A DNA stretch of 64,000 nt, from the NCBI RefSeq assembly GCF_029953305.1, contig NZ_JASBAN010000001.1:682001-746000 (forward strand), read 5' to 3'. The DNA comes from Commensalibacter nepenthis. GTDB lineage: Bacteria > Pseudomonadota > Alphaproteobacteria > Acetobacterales > Acetobacteraceae. Of the stretch, positions 38,497 through 48,075 are shown in pieces; the stretch's first letter is position 1, and the number at the start of each line of letters is the position of its first letter. The notes beneath the pieces are model-generated. The model did not search any database and had not been told where the DNA came from. It saw only the letters and a list, made by a program, of their open reading frames with translations. The translations under genes and the position numbers were made by a program.

Positions 38497-40713
38497 ATGG
38501 CAGATACATTTCCTAATGGAGGAACCAATTCAACAGAGCAACTATTCGACCAGAATGGAACTATTTTTATAGGTGGCCGTGTTGCAAACACAATTATAAA
38601 CGACAAAAATGGTTCCTTTATTTTCACACAACCTAACAGCGTGTTAAATATATACGGTAATTTAACAAACAACGGAAAATTTTCCATAGACCCACAGAGA
38701 GTCGGGGGTGGAGTTAATGCAACCTTTGGTTATGGGAGTACGACAAATAGTTTAACGCAAACAGGTGGCTCAATTGAATTGGATCAACCTGATAATACTT
38801 CTGGTACTATATTGAACTTGGCCTATTCATCTATCAATAACGATGCAAACAGTAAGATTATATCCAACGCCGGTCCGTCATCAACTTTTAACGCACTATA
38901 TGTCACAAACTTAATAAATGCAGGTATTATTCAAGGTATTGGTAATAATGGCGGTGCCATGACTGCAAACTGGGGTAATGGAGCAGCAAACAGCGTTTTT
39001 AATAATACTGGAATTTTTAATATAGATAATAGATCTGCTACAGGTGGCACGACAATAAATATTAATTTTGCAACAATTGCTAATGATGGGACTTTTTCTT
39101 TAAATTATACACCAGGAAGTACTGTTCACGTTACTGCTGGAGCAGGAGGAATTACCAACAACGGCAATTTTATTTACTCCTCAAACGCAAAAAGCGGCGC
39201 TAATGATGGATCAACTGTTACTTTGAATTCAACCTCCAAAGGTTTTATCAATAATGGCTCTTTAACTTTTGACCATACGCGGGTAAATCTAAATGTCATG
39301 GATATCAGCTCCACCAGTGATAATCCTGGCTATATAAATCTGGCTGGTGGTACATATATTAACAATAGAAATTACACACCAACATTTTTAAACCAAACAT
39401 TTAATTTATCTAATGGCGACAACATTATCAATTTCTCTCGGGCAACAGCCAAATCATTTCAAGGAAAGATTAGAGGCTTTGGCGCAACAGATCAATTATA
39501 TTTAGGTTTTAATGGAACTCAAGTATATAATCCAGAAACGGGTATTTTAACTGTTACATATGCAAATACTGTGTACAAGTTTGACATGGGACTTGGCTAT
39601 GATCCTGCGCTTTTCACTTATTCTGGAATGACTATTAAATATAACGGCGATGCCCCTGAAATTGATACACCATGTTATTTAGCAGGATCTATGATCAACA
39701 CACCCAAGGGGGATATTCCTGTCGAACAACTCAAGATTGGGGATTATGTTACGACTTTTGATGTTGCAACAAATAGTTATCAAAATAAAAAAATTATATG
39801 GGTGGGAACTCGTAAAGTTACTATAAATCACCAACTGCCAGATGATATGGCTGGATATTCAGTTTGTATCAAAAAAGATGCTATTGCCTCAAACAACCCT
39901 TATCAAGATATATGGGTAACACCTGAACATTGCTTATTTTTTGATGGTAAATTTATCCCTGTTCGAATGCTGGTTAATGGTGCTTCAATTTATTACGATT
40001 ACAGCTTAAACGGATTTGATGTATACCACATTGAAACAAAGGAACATTCTATAATAATTGCCAACGGTATGTTTTCTGAGTCTTTCTTAAACACTAAAAA
40101 TCATAATTTATTTCATAAACAGGGCAATATTATCACACTCCACAATCAAGCATCGAAAACTTGGAAAGATGCAGCAGTACCTTTAGATGTGTCACAGGAA
40201 TTTGTTAAACCTTTATTCAATCAGTTAAAAAAAAGAGCCATAGAACACGGCTATACCGATCAAACTATACCTTATACACTCACAAGAAAAACAAATTTAC
40301 ATCTTATCACGAATACTGGCATCACCCTATATGGAAATCGTAATGATGAAAGTTACATTTCTATCATACCCAATGATGTAACCTCCGTACATATTATTTC
40401 GAATACAAGCCGCCCAAGTGACATAATAGGTCCGTATGTTGATGACCGTCGTTATTTTGGTGTATCAATAGGAGAAATCATTCTGTTTAACAATCAAAAT
40501 ATTCATCAAATTACAACACATTTAGAGAAAACAGAATTAGAAGGCTGGCACAACCTCAGCCAATCGGACTGTCGTTGGACGACTGGCAATGCTTTTTTAC
40601 CATTTGGTAACAAACTTAATACAAATTCTTGCCTTGTGATAAAAATCGCAGAACCATCTTTTTTTATACAAAAAGAAGATTACAACTCTAAAAAAATGCT
40701 GCTAAGCGCTTAA
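38497..40713 (+). CDS. Hint-domain protein with beta-solenoid-like N-terminal region
   Basis: A 738-residue protein. I choose the ATG at 38497 because GGAG lies eight bases before it; an ATG at 38485 contains that site. Residues 1-390 are Asn/Gly/Thr-rich short repeats (NNGKFSID, NNTGIFNIDN, NNGNFIYSS) suggesting a beta-helix, with no classical signal peptide. Residues 393-535 are a Hint (hedgehog/intein) domain: PCYLAGSMINTPKGDIPVEQ with Cys393, TPEHCLFF with His478, and EHSIIIANGMFSESFL. A C-terminal domain follows with VDDRRYFGVSIGEI and a later CRWTTGNAFLPF. Hint domains can self-cleave; secretion and adhesion are inference. Confidence 0.8.
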   Translation: MADTFPNGGTNSTEQLFDQNGTIFIGGRVANTIINDKNGSFIFTQPNSVLNIYGNLTNNGKFSIDPQRVGGGVNATFGYGSTTNSLTQTGGSIELDQPDNTSGTILNLAYSSINNDANSKIISNAGPSSTFNALYVTNLINAGIIQGIGNNGGAMTANWGNGAANSVFNNTGIFNIDNRSATGGTTININFATIANDGTFSLNYTPGSTVHVTAGAGGITNNGNFIYSSNAKSGANDGSTVTLNSTSKGFINNGSLTFDHTRVNLNVMDISSTSDNPGYINLAGGTYINNRNYTPTFLNQTFNLSNGDNIINFSRATAKSFQGKIRGFGATDQLYLGFNGTQVYNPETGILTVTYANTVYKFDMGLGYDPALFTYSGMTIKYNGDAPEIDTPCYLAGSMINTPKGDIPVEQLKIGDYVTTFDVATNSYQNKKIIWVGTRKVTINHQLPDDMAGYSVCIKKDAIASNNPYQDIWVTPEHCLFFDGKFIPVRMLVNGASIYYDYSLNGFDVYHIETKEHSIIIANGMFSESFLNTKNHNLFHKQGNIITLHNQASKTWKDAAVPLDVSQEFVKPLFNQLKKRAIEHGYTDQTIPYTLTRKTNLHLITNTGITLYGNRNDESYISIIPNDVTSVHIISNTSRPSDIIGPYVDDRRYFGVSIGEIILFNNQNIHQITTHLEKTELEGWHNLSQSDCRWTTGNAFLPFGNKLNTNSCLVIKIAEPSFFIQKEDYNSKKMLLSA

Positions 40714-40723
40714 TTATCAATAT

Positions 40724-40763
40724 TTTAGAAGCCAATAACCATTCTGTGTTATTGACTTCTAAA
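40724..40763. terminator. Hairpin between convergent Hint and tenA genes
   Basis: TTTAGAAGCCAATAAC pairs with GTTATTGACTTCTAAA at 15 of 16 positions around an 8-base loop. The position between two converging genes suggests a bidirectional terminator, though T-runs are short. Confidence 0.65.
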
Positions 40764-40794
40764 TCATAGCAAAATAATTACAAAAAATTAATAA

Positions 40795-41499
40795 TTATAG
40801 ACATATTGCCTGCCCTACACCCCAAAATAAAGTTTCTAATTTTACTGATGTTTGAAATTGTTCAAGTAAATGCTGATATCGCTGTTCAGCCCCGTACTTT
40901 GTGCTAATTATTTCAAAAAAGGACATTGTTTTTTGCATAATTCCCAAATATTCTTCACTTGAATACATATTTATCCACGATTGATATGGATTATTATGCA
41001 TATTTGTTGCAGAATCTGAAATAATATTCAAGCCAACCTCGCCATAACCAATCACACACGGCATTAATAAGACAATTAGGTCTAATAAATCCCCTTGCAT
41101 TGCTTTACTTAATAAATATTGACTATACGCCAATAACTCTAGCGTTTTAGGGATGTTTTCAATCGCATCTTTCTGAATACCCCACTCATGACAATAAGAA
41201 ATATGCAAAGGCAATTCGATATTCAACAAATCATGTAACACAGACGAAAAATATTGCATTTCTTCAAAAGAACGACTTTTAAAAACAGCTAGAGCCTCCA
41301 CTCGACAAAAATCCAATAGATATAGATAATCTTGCAAAAGAAATTGTTGAAATTCTTCTTTTGGCAGAGTCCCTAATGCCAGTTCTTTAACAAATCGATG
41401 ATACGTAAATTGCCTCCAATCCACTTGACAATCTCTACGTAAACGACCAATTAAGCCTTTATTCAGCATAGAGCGTGTATTTTTAATAACAATAGACAT
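40795..41499 (-). CDS. tenA: TenA-family aminopyrimidine hydrolase (thiaminase II type)
   Basis: A 234-residue all-helical TENA/THI-4 protein that should salvage the pyrimidine part of degraded thiamine. FLLQDYLYLLDFCRVEALA in the N-terminal half, LLMPCVIGYGEVG with the likely nucleophilic cysteine, and the late TLFWGVGQ are typical. I looked for a TPP riboswitch upstream and found none. It is convergent with the Hint gene and divergent from alaS. Confidence 0.87.
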   Translation of the reverse strand: MSIVIKNTRSMLNKGLIGRLRRDCQVDWRQFTYHRFVKELALGTLPKEEFQQFLLQDYLYLLDFCRVEALAVFKSRSFEEMQYFSSVLHDLLNIELPLHISYCHEWGIQKDAIENIPKTLELLAYSQYLLSKAMQGDLLDLIVLLMPCVIGYGEVGLNIISDSATNMHNNPYQSWINMYSSEEYLGIMQKTMSFFEIISTKYGAEQRYQHLLEQFQTSVKLETLFWGVGQAICL

Positions 41500-41652
41500 A
41501 AAATGTGACCTTTTTCATGCATGTTGAAAGAGCTTTAACTTGCAAATTATCAAAAAAATTGTGAAATAGTTTATAAAATTTCTATCTTACTGACTTATCC
41601 AGAAATATTTTTACGACTTATGTTTTTATCTGATTAGGATTATCTATTTAAC

Positions 41653-44301
41653 ATGCCCAGTACAAACGAAATACGTTCTACTTTCATTGATTATTTTACC
41701 AAAAATAATCATCAACATGTTCCATCATCGCCTCTCGTTCCTCAAAATGATCCAACACTCCTTTTTACAAATGCAGGAATGGTTCAGTTTAAAAACGTAT
41801 TTACTGGGCAGGAACATCGCCCTTATTCACGTGCGACAACCGCTCAAAAAGTAGTACGGGCTGGCGGTAAACATAATGATTTAGACAATGTTGGGTATAC
41901 TGCACGTCATCATACTTTTTTTGAAATGATGGGTAATTTTTCTTTTGGCGATTATTTCAAAGAAGGGGCAATCGAATTTGCATGGAATCTAATTACCCGT
42001 GAATTTGGATTATCCAAAGAAAAACTGCTTGTCACCGTATATGCCGATGATAATGAAGCTGCTGGTTTATGGAAAAAAATTGCTGGCTTTTCTGATGATC
42101 GTATTATTCGGATTAGCAGCTCTGATAATTTTTGGCGTATGGGCGATACGGGACCTTGTGGACCTTGTTCTGAAATCTTCTACGATCATGGTGAAGATGT
42201 TTTTGGTGGTCCTCCTGGCTCTGTTGATGAAGACGGGGATCGGTTTGTAGAAATTTGGAACTTGGTCTTTATGCAATATTTCGAAGATCCACCAGGAACA
42301 CGCACCCCTCTTCCTCGCCCTTCAATTGATACAGGAATGGGATTAGAGCGTTTTGCTGCCATTATGCAAGGGAAAAGAGATAATTTTGATATTGATACGT
42401 TCCAAGCCTTAATTCGTGCCTCTGCTGCGGTCACCAATACAGATCCTTTTGGCACACATAAAATCAGCCATCGCGTCGTTGCCGATCATTTACGCTCTGC
42501 TGCATTTCTGATTGCTGATGGTGTTTTGCCTTCCAAAGACGGTCGTGGCTATGTGTTACGTCGTATCATGCGCCGTGCAATGCGTCATCTACATATGATT
42601 GGCACAAAAGAACCTACGTTCTTTAAATTACTACCTGCATTGATTACTGAAATGGGTGGTGCTTACCCCGAATTGATCCAAGCCAAAGCATTGATTTCAG
42701 AAACCCTCAAAGGGGAAGAAGAACGTTTTAAAACAATGCTTGATAGAGGACTTTCCTTGTTGGCTGATGAAACCGATAAACTTCCTAGCAAAGGAAAACT
42801 TCCTGGTGATGTTGCCTTCAAATTATACGATACTTATGGTTTTCCTCTTGATTTAACCGCCGATGCGTTGCGTGAAAAAGGCTTTACCGTCGATCAAGAA
42901 GGCTTTGACAGTGCGATGAACGAACAGCGCAGCCGAGCCAGAGCTGCTTGGGTTGGGTCTGGAGATAATGCAACAGAGACTGTTTGGTTCGAATTCAAAG
43001 AGAAATTTGGTACCACAGAATTCCTTGGATATAAAAATGAAACTGCTGATGCAGAAATCCAAGCAATTATTGTCAATAACCAATCTGTTCAACAAGCCAA
43101 AGAAGGTGATGAAGTTGCGGTTCTTTTGAATCAATCACCATTTTATGGCGAAAGTGGCGGACAAGCAGGTGATACAGGATATATTACCAGCAAAAATGGT
43201 GTTGTAACTGTTATCAATACGCAAAAAAAATTGGGGGATTTGATTGTTCATTACGGAAAAATCACCAAAGGATTCATTAAAGTTGGGGAACCTGTTGCAG
43301 CTGCCCTAGATCACAAAGAACGTCAAGCGATTAAGGCGCATCATTCTGCAACACATTTATTACATCAAGCATTACGGAACCAACTTGGCGATCATGTTAC
43401 ACAAAAAGGAAGTTTAAATAGTGTGGATCGTTTACGTTTTGACTTTAGTCACTCAAAACCATTAACATCCGAAGATCTCGAATCTATCGAAGCGGCTGTT
43501 AATAATGAAATCCGTAAAAATGAACCTGTTGTCACGCGTATTATGACCCCTGATGAAGCGGTTAAAATGGGAGCAATGGCATTATTTGGCGAGAAATATG
43601 GTGATGAAGTCCGCGTTGTTGCCATGGGTAATGACAAAGAAAAGCTACAAGCATGGTCCATTGAGCTTTGTGGTGGCACCCATGTCACCCGCACAGCGGA
43701 GATTGGTTTATTCCATATTATTTCGGAAACGGGTGTGGCTGCGGGTATTCGCCGTATCGAAGCGGTTGCTGGAACGGCTGCAGAAGCTTATTTTAAACAA
43801 AATGAAGCAACGTTACATGAAACTGCTTCTTTATTAAATACGCCATCAACACAACTTATTGAACGGTTACAACAATTACTTGAAGAACGTAAATCTCTGA
43901 AACAACAAGTTTCCAAACTTCAACATCAGATTGCTGTTGGAGGGAGCGAGCAAAATAACGCAGAGAAAATTGGTAATATTGAGTATATCATGCGTAATTT
44001 GGGCGATGTAGCCCCAAAAGAACTAAAATCTTTGGCCGAAGGATTAGTCAGAAAAATGGATAACGGCGTTGCAGTTGTCTTTTCTTCTTTTGGAGACAAA
44101 GCTTCCTTTGTGGTTGCGGTCAGTAAAGAACTCTCTGAAACCATCAGCGCAGTTCACTTAGTTCAAATTGCCAGCGATGCCGTTGGTGGCAAAGGGGGTG
44201 GCGGACGACCTGATATGGCTCAGGCAGGAGGACCCAATGCAAGCGATTATCAAAAAGCTTTTGATAATATCCTACAAGAAATAAAAAAACTTTCTTCATA
44301 A
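41653..44301 (+). CDS. alaS: Alanyl-tRNA synthetase
   Basis: An 882-residue class II synthetase of standard length. The catalytic core shows [15 protein letters not shown], the tRNA-recognition region follows, and the editing domain has [12 protein letters not shown] with the metal-binding histidines and [11 protein letters not shown]-terminal oligomerisation domain ends with [17 protein letters not shown] strong terminator closes the transcript. Confidence 0.98.
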   Translation: MPSTNEIRSTFIDYFTKNNHQHVPSSPLVPQNDPTLLFTNAGMVQFKNVFTGQEHRPYSRATTAQKVVRAGGKHNDLDNVGYTARHHTFFEMMGNFSFGDYFKEGAIEFAWNLITREFGLSKEKLLVTVYADDNEAAGLWKKIAGFSDDRIIRISSSDNFWRMGDTGPCGPCSEIFYDHGEDVFGGPPGSVDEDGDRFVEIWNLVFMQYFEDPPGTRTPLPRPSIDTGMGLERFAAIMQGKRDNFDIDTFQALIRASAAVTNTDPFGTHKISHRVVADHLRSAAFLIADGVLPSKDGRGYVLRRIMRRAMRHLHMIGTKEPTFFKLLPALITEMGGAYPELIQAKALISETLKGEEERFKTMLDRGLSLLADETDKLPSKGKLPGDVAFKLYDTYGFPLDLTADALREKGFTVDQEGFDSAMNEQRSRARAAWVGSGDNATETVWFEFKEKFGTTEFLGYKNETADAEIQAIIVNNQSVQQAKEGDEVAVLLNQSPFYGESGGQAGDTGYITSKNGVVTVINTQKKLGDLIVHYGKITKGFIKVGEPVAAALDHKERQAIKAHHSATHLLHQALRNQLGDHVTQKGSLNSVDRLRFDFSHSKPLTSEDLESIEAAVNNEIRKNEPVVTRIMTPDEAVKMGAMALFGEKYGDEVRVVAMGNDKEKLQAWSIELCGGTHVTRTAEIGLFHIISETGVAAGIRRIEAVAGTAAEAYFKQNEATLHETASLLNTPSTQLIERLQQLLEERKSLKQQVSKLQHQIAVGGSEQNNAEKIGNIEYIMRNLGDVAPKELKSLAEGLVRKMDNGVAVVFSSFGDKASFVVAVSKELSETISAVHLVQIASDAVGGKGGGGRPDMAQAGGPNASDYQKAFDNILQEIKKLSS

Positions 44302-44307
44302 AATGAT

Positions 44308-44340
44308 AAAATAGCAGGTTTTATAGCCTGCTATTTTTTT
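44308..44340 (+). terminator. Strong terminator after alaS
   Basis: AAATAGCAGG and CCTGCTATTT form a perfect stem around an 8-base loop followed by a T-run, right after the stop codon. Confidence 0.93.
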
Positions 44341-44453
44341 ATTGTTGAAAATTTATATAAAATTAAATTGCAATATATTCTGATCTATCTACAATATTAT
44401 TATCTTCTTGCTGATTAACAGCTTCTTGGTTTTACATAAATGAAAGAAATCAC

Positions 44454-45146
44454 ATGCCAGACTTAAATCCTAAACAGACTTTATTAAACATTTTGCACGG
44501 TGTGAAACGTTTTAAAACAGACAAATTCCCTGAACGCAAAGAACTTTTTAATAAACTGGCAAATGGTCAAGAGCCTAAAACTCTTTTTATTACCTGCGCA
44601 GATAGTCGTATCCATCCAGAGCTTTTAACAGATCAAGACCCTGGAAATTTATTTGTATTAAGAAATATTGGTAATATTATTCCAGCATACGGAAATGCTA
44701 TGGGAGGGGTAACCTCGGCAATTGAATATGCCGTATGTGCATTGAAAGTATCCACTATTATTGTTTGTGGACATTCAAATTGCGGTGCGATGGATGCGCT
44801 GATTCACCCAGAAAAAACAGATTCAATGCCTGCTGTTAAAAGTTGGTTAAAATTCGCAGCCACAGCACACGCTGTAACCGATGCGCTGACAGCATCAGAC
44901 GTTGGACCTGAAAATATTCAAACTTTGACAGAGCATAATGTTTTGTTGCAACTACAACATCTACGCACGCACCCTTCTATTGCGGCAGCATTGGCACGTA
45001 ATGAGATTGCGCTTCAAGGATGGTATTACGATATTCCCAATGGGCAAGTATATATTCTAAATGAAGAAACTCGCCATGATATGACGGTCAGTCAAGCCAT
45101 TGATATTTTACAAAATCAAATCGACGAACGCCGTTTACAAGAATAA
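44454..45146 (+). CDS. Beta-class carbonic anhydrase
   Basis: A 230-residue zinc enzyme interconverting CO2 and bicarbonate. ITCADSRI gives the first zinc cysteine and the Asp-Arg dyad; CGHSNCGAMD gives the zinc histidine and second cysteine. GDLF-type stretch is DPGNLFVLRNIGNIIP. It could supply bicarbonate for AccA-containing carboxylase and other carboxylations. The next gene starts 10 bases later and may be co-transcribed. Confidence 0.94.
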   Translation: MPDLNPKQTLLNILHGVKRFKTDKFPERKELFNKLANGQEPKTLFITCADSRIHPELLTDQDPGNLFVLRNIGNIIPAYGNAMGGVTSAIEYAVCALKVSTIIVCGHSNCGAMDALIHPEKTDSMPAVKSWLKFAATAHAVTDALTASDVGPENIQTLTEHNVLLQLQHLRTHPSIAAALARNEIALQGWYYDIPNGQVYILNEETRHDMTVSQAIDILQNQIDERRLQE

Positions 45147-45156
45147 TCTTTAAAAA

Positions 45157-46041
45157 ATGTATAAAAAAATCTGTTTTTGTATTTTTTATACATTATTATT
45201 TTTTACGACTGACGCAGTACAAGCTGCAACGATTAAGCTAACCACTTGGAATATAGAGTGGTTAGTTTCAGAAAAAGATATTCAAAACACCCCTATTCCG
45301 CATAATGTAAATCTCAGGAAATCTGATGATTTTGGTATTTTACAGCGATATGTAATTAAATTACACTCAGACATTATCGCATTACAAGAAATCGGTTCTT
45401 TGGAAACGTTGAATTCGATTTTTCCTGCCAATGACTATGTATTCTTTATCTCAAAAGATTTTATTGCGCAACATACAGCGCTTGCTGTGCGAAAAAATAT
45501 GATTGAGCATATAGAACAAAATACAGATTTAACCGCATTGAGTACTCTCAACGAATCACATCCTTTGCGTAGTGGTTTAGATGTGACTTTATATACAAGA
45601 GGACATAACAGCCTCAGGATACTTGTTCTCCATTTAAAATCAGGGTGTCAGGATTATCCTTTAACTCATAAGAATCTAAAAGCTGCCTGTAGACTGCTTA
45701 AAAAGCAATTACCCATCTTGCAAGAATGGGTGCAAAAACGTTTAGAGAAAAAGCAGGCTTTTATTATTTTAGGAGATTTTAATCGAATTATTTCTCCAAA
45801 TGATTTCTTTTTTCAATCATTATCAGAAAAAATGACGACCCCAACCTTTCCAACTGCGTATCAAGCTAGTCCCTGTTGGGGAGGGGGTTATTTCATCGAT
45901 GGCTTCATTTTAGATCAAAATGCAGCCCAATGGTTTATTCCGAACTCTCTTAGAGTATTGAGGTATCAAGAACAGGACTATGCCCAACAAAATCAATTGT
46001 CAGATCATTGCCCTGTATCCATTACCCTCTCAATACCCTAG
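45157..46041 (+). CDS. Secreted endonuclease/exonuclease/phosphatase-fold protein
   Basis: A 294-residue DNase I-fold protein with a signal peptide (MYKKICFCIFYTLLFFTTDA). Catalytic elements are TTWNIEWL, ALQEIG with metal-binding Glu, LHLKSGCQD, LGDFNR with Asp-Asn, and SDHCPV with the final Asp-His. Substrate could be DNA, RNA or a phosphodiester lipid; the sequence does not decide. It follows carbonic anhydrase by 10 bases. Its last four bases overlap the convergent DUF2076 gene. No strong Shine-Dalgarno precedes it. Confidence 0.85.
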   Translation: MYKKICFCIFYTLLFFTTDAVQAATIKLTTWNIEWLVSEKDIQNTPIPHNVNLRKSDDFGILQRYVIKLHSDIIALQEIGSLETLNSIFPANDYVFFISKDFIAQHTALAVRKNMIEHIEQNTDLTALSTLNESHPLRSGLDVTLYTRGHNSLRILVLHLKSGCQDYPLTHKNLKAACRLLKKQLPILQEWVQKRLEKKQAFIILGDFNRIISPNDFFFQSLSEKMTTPTFPTAYQASPCWGGGYFIDGFILDQNAAQWFIPNSLRVLRYQEQDYAQQNQLSDHCPVSITLSIP

Positions 46042-46901
46042 AAACTATCCCCCCAATTGCCGTCATCACCACCGCTGTCACCCCAGCCACTATCGTCTTG
46101 ACCGCTATTATCTGCCCAGCCTGAATTATCTCCAGCCCCCCAGCCAGCGTCATTACCAACGCCTGCATCAAAGCCAGAATCAACACCAGTACCCGTGCCA
46201 GCAAATGGATCGGCACCCCCGGCAAAAGGATCTGCAGCGCCTGCAGTTGGATCAGATGCAGCAGCACCAGCATGACTGCCACCAAATAAACCACTTAACG
46301 CATTATACGCAAACATACCACCAGCAACCCCTGCTGCGGTAGTTAAGGCACTGCCCAGAAAACCACCGCCACCACGGTTAAACATTCCTTGTTGATAGCC
46401 AGGCGGATAATTTTGAGGAGGTGGCGCACCATACGCATTTTGTTGTCCAGGATATTGACGACCTTGTTGTCCTTGGAACTGTTGTTGCTGATTCGGCGCA
46501 CCCCATCCAGGAGGTAGCGTCTGATTTTGCTGTGTTGCTTGATTGGTCTGACGATTTCCACCAAATAACCCTCCTAGGAAACCACCAGATGAGGATTGTT
46601 GTTGGTTTTGTGTTTGCTGTTGCATTTGCTGGACTTGCTGAGAGGCTTGTTGCAATTGCCATTCAAGTTGACGAATACGATTTTGAGCCTCTGCCAAGGC
46701 GGCTTCTTGCACAACTGCCATCTGAGTCATGCGATATCCTGCCTCAGGATATTTTTGTAAATTATCTTTGATAAGACGATCTGCTTCTTGATCGATAGGT
46801 GCCATCTGATTCGTTGTTGGAACGGAACCAGATTGGGATGAAGCATTGCCCCCGACCCTATCAAAAAATTTATTAATAAGCTCACGTTCTTCATTATTCA
46901 T
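46038..46901 (-). CDS. DUF2076 domain protein
   Basis: A 287-residue protein beginning MNNEERELINKFFDRVGG, with DQEADRLIKDNLQKYPEAGY and MAVVQEAALAEAQNRI, the DUF2076 pattern. A Gln-rich coiled stretch (about 85-110) is followed by Gly/Gln-rich segments, a short Ala/Gly hydrophobic patch (SALTTAAGVAGGMFAYNALS) and an Asp/Gly/Trp-rich tail ending NWGDSF. AAGGATT precedes the ATG. Function unknown; an envelope-associated role is often guessed. Confidence 0.85.
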   Translation of the reverse strand: MNNEERELINKFFDRVGGNASSQSGSVPTTNQMAPIDQEADRLIKDNLQKYPEAGYRMTQMAVVQEAALAEAQNRIRQLEWQLQQASQQVQQMQQQTQNQQQSSSGGFLGGLFGGNRQTNQATQQNQTLPPGWGAPNQQQQFQGQQGRQYPGQQNAYGAPPPQNYPPGYQQGMFNRGGGGFLGSALTTAAGVAGGMFAYNALSGLFGGSHAGAAASDPTAGAADPFAGGADPFAGTGTGVDSGFDAGVGNDAGWGAGDNSGWADNSGQDDSGWGDSGGDDGNWGDSF

Positions 46902-47186
46902 TTGTTTATAATCCTTTTATAAAACAATAAACTTTTAAACATTATGTAATTTTTAACAGCCGTTTAACAAGTTTTTTCTATAATATATCACGATAAATAT
47001 AGAATAAGTCTATTTCATGTTGATATGATATTTCTATATCGATATGAATATATTCAAAATTACTCTATCCTTTTTAATATTTTCACTTATTGCTGTTTTA
47101 AATAACAGATTGCTCTTATTTTTTTTAATAAAACATTATAAAATACGTTTTAATTTTTATCCTGTTTTCTGAGGACACTATTTTTT

Positions 47187-48074
47187 ATGCCTTCAAACAC
47201 AAATTCTCCACCATCCGCAAAGGGTGCGTTATCTTTTCAAGGGCTTATTTTAAAACTTCATGAATTTTGGGACTCAAAAGGATGTGCGATTTTACAACCT
47301 TATGATCTTGAAATTGGTGCGGGAACCTTATCCCCTCATACAACCTTACGTGCTTTAGGTAATAAACCTTGGAAAGCAGCTTATGTGCAACCATGCCGCA
47401 GACCGACTGATGGACGTTATGGGGAAAACCCAAACCGCTTGCAACATTATTATCAATATCAAGTTTTATTAAAACCCTCTCCAAAAGACAGTCAAGAACT
47501 CCTTTTGGAAAGCTATAAAGCCATTGGCATTGATCCTAAAAAACATGATATTCGTTTTGTTGAAGACGACTGGGAAAATCCAACCATTGGTGCGTGGGGA
47601 TTGGGATGGGAAGTTTGGTGCGATGGTATGGAAGTGACTCAATTTACCTATTTCCAACAAGTCGGGGGAATTACTACCAGTATTCCATCAACCGAATTAA
47701 CCTATGGTTTGGAACGCTTGGCAATGTATATCCAAGGTATTGAAAATGTCTATGATCTTGCTTTTAACAATCATGGATTAACCTATGGTGAAGTGTTCCT
47801 CAGAGCTGAACAAGATTATTCTCGTTTTAATTTTGAATATGCAGATACAGAAATCCTCTTTAGTCATTTCAAGGACGCTGAAAAAGAATCCGAAGCTTTA
47901 GCTAATCAAAAACTTGCGCAACCTGCCTATGATTACTGTTTAAAAGCCAGCCATTTATTTAATTTATTAGATGCTCGTGGAGTAATCAGTGTCAATGAAA
48001 GGGCCTCTTACATTGGTCGCATTCGTAACTTGGCCAAACATTGCTGTGAAACTTGGTTAGCGGAGGAGAAATAA
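47187..48074 (+). CDS. glyQ: Glycyl-tRNA synthetase alpha subunit
   Basis: A 295-residue class II catalytic subunit. [20 protein letters not shown] opens the domain and [20 protein letters not shown] contains motif 2. It acts as an alpha2beta2 enzyme with GlyS, whose ATG is one base after the glyQ stop. GAGG precedes the start. Confidence 0.97.
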   Translation: MPSNTNSPPSAKGALSFQGLILKLHEFWDSKGCAILQPYDLEIGAGTLSPHTTLRALGNKPWKAAYVQPCRRPTDGRYGENPNRLQHYYQYQVLLKPSPKDSQELLLESYKAIGIDPKKHDIRFVEDDWENPTIGAWGLGWEVWCDGMEVTQFTYFQQVGGITTSIPSTELTYGLERLAMYIQGIENVYDLAFNNHGLTYGEVFLRAEQDYSRFNFEYADTEILFSHFKDAEKESEALANQKLAQPAYDYCLKASHLFNLLDARGVISVNERASYIGRIRNLAKHCCETWLAEEK

Positions 48075-48075
48075 A

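Noticed and set aside
41500-41652. TPP riboswitch before tenA
   Set aside because: The CTGAGA and other conserved TPP-aptamer blocks were not found on the minus strand upstream of tenA.
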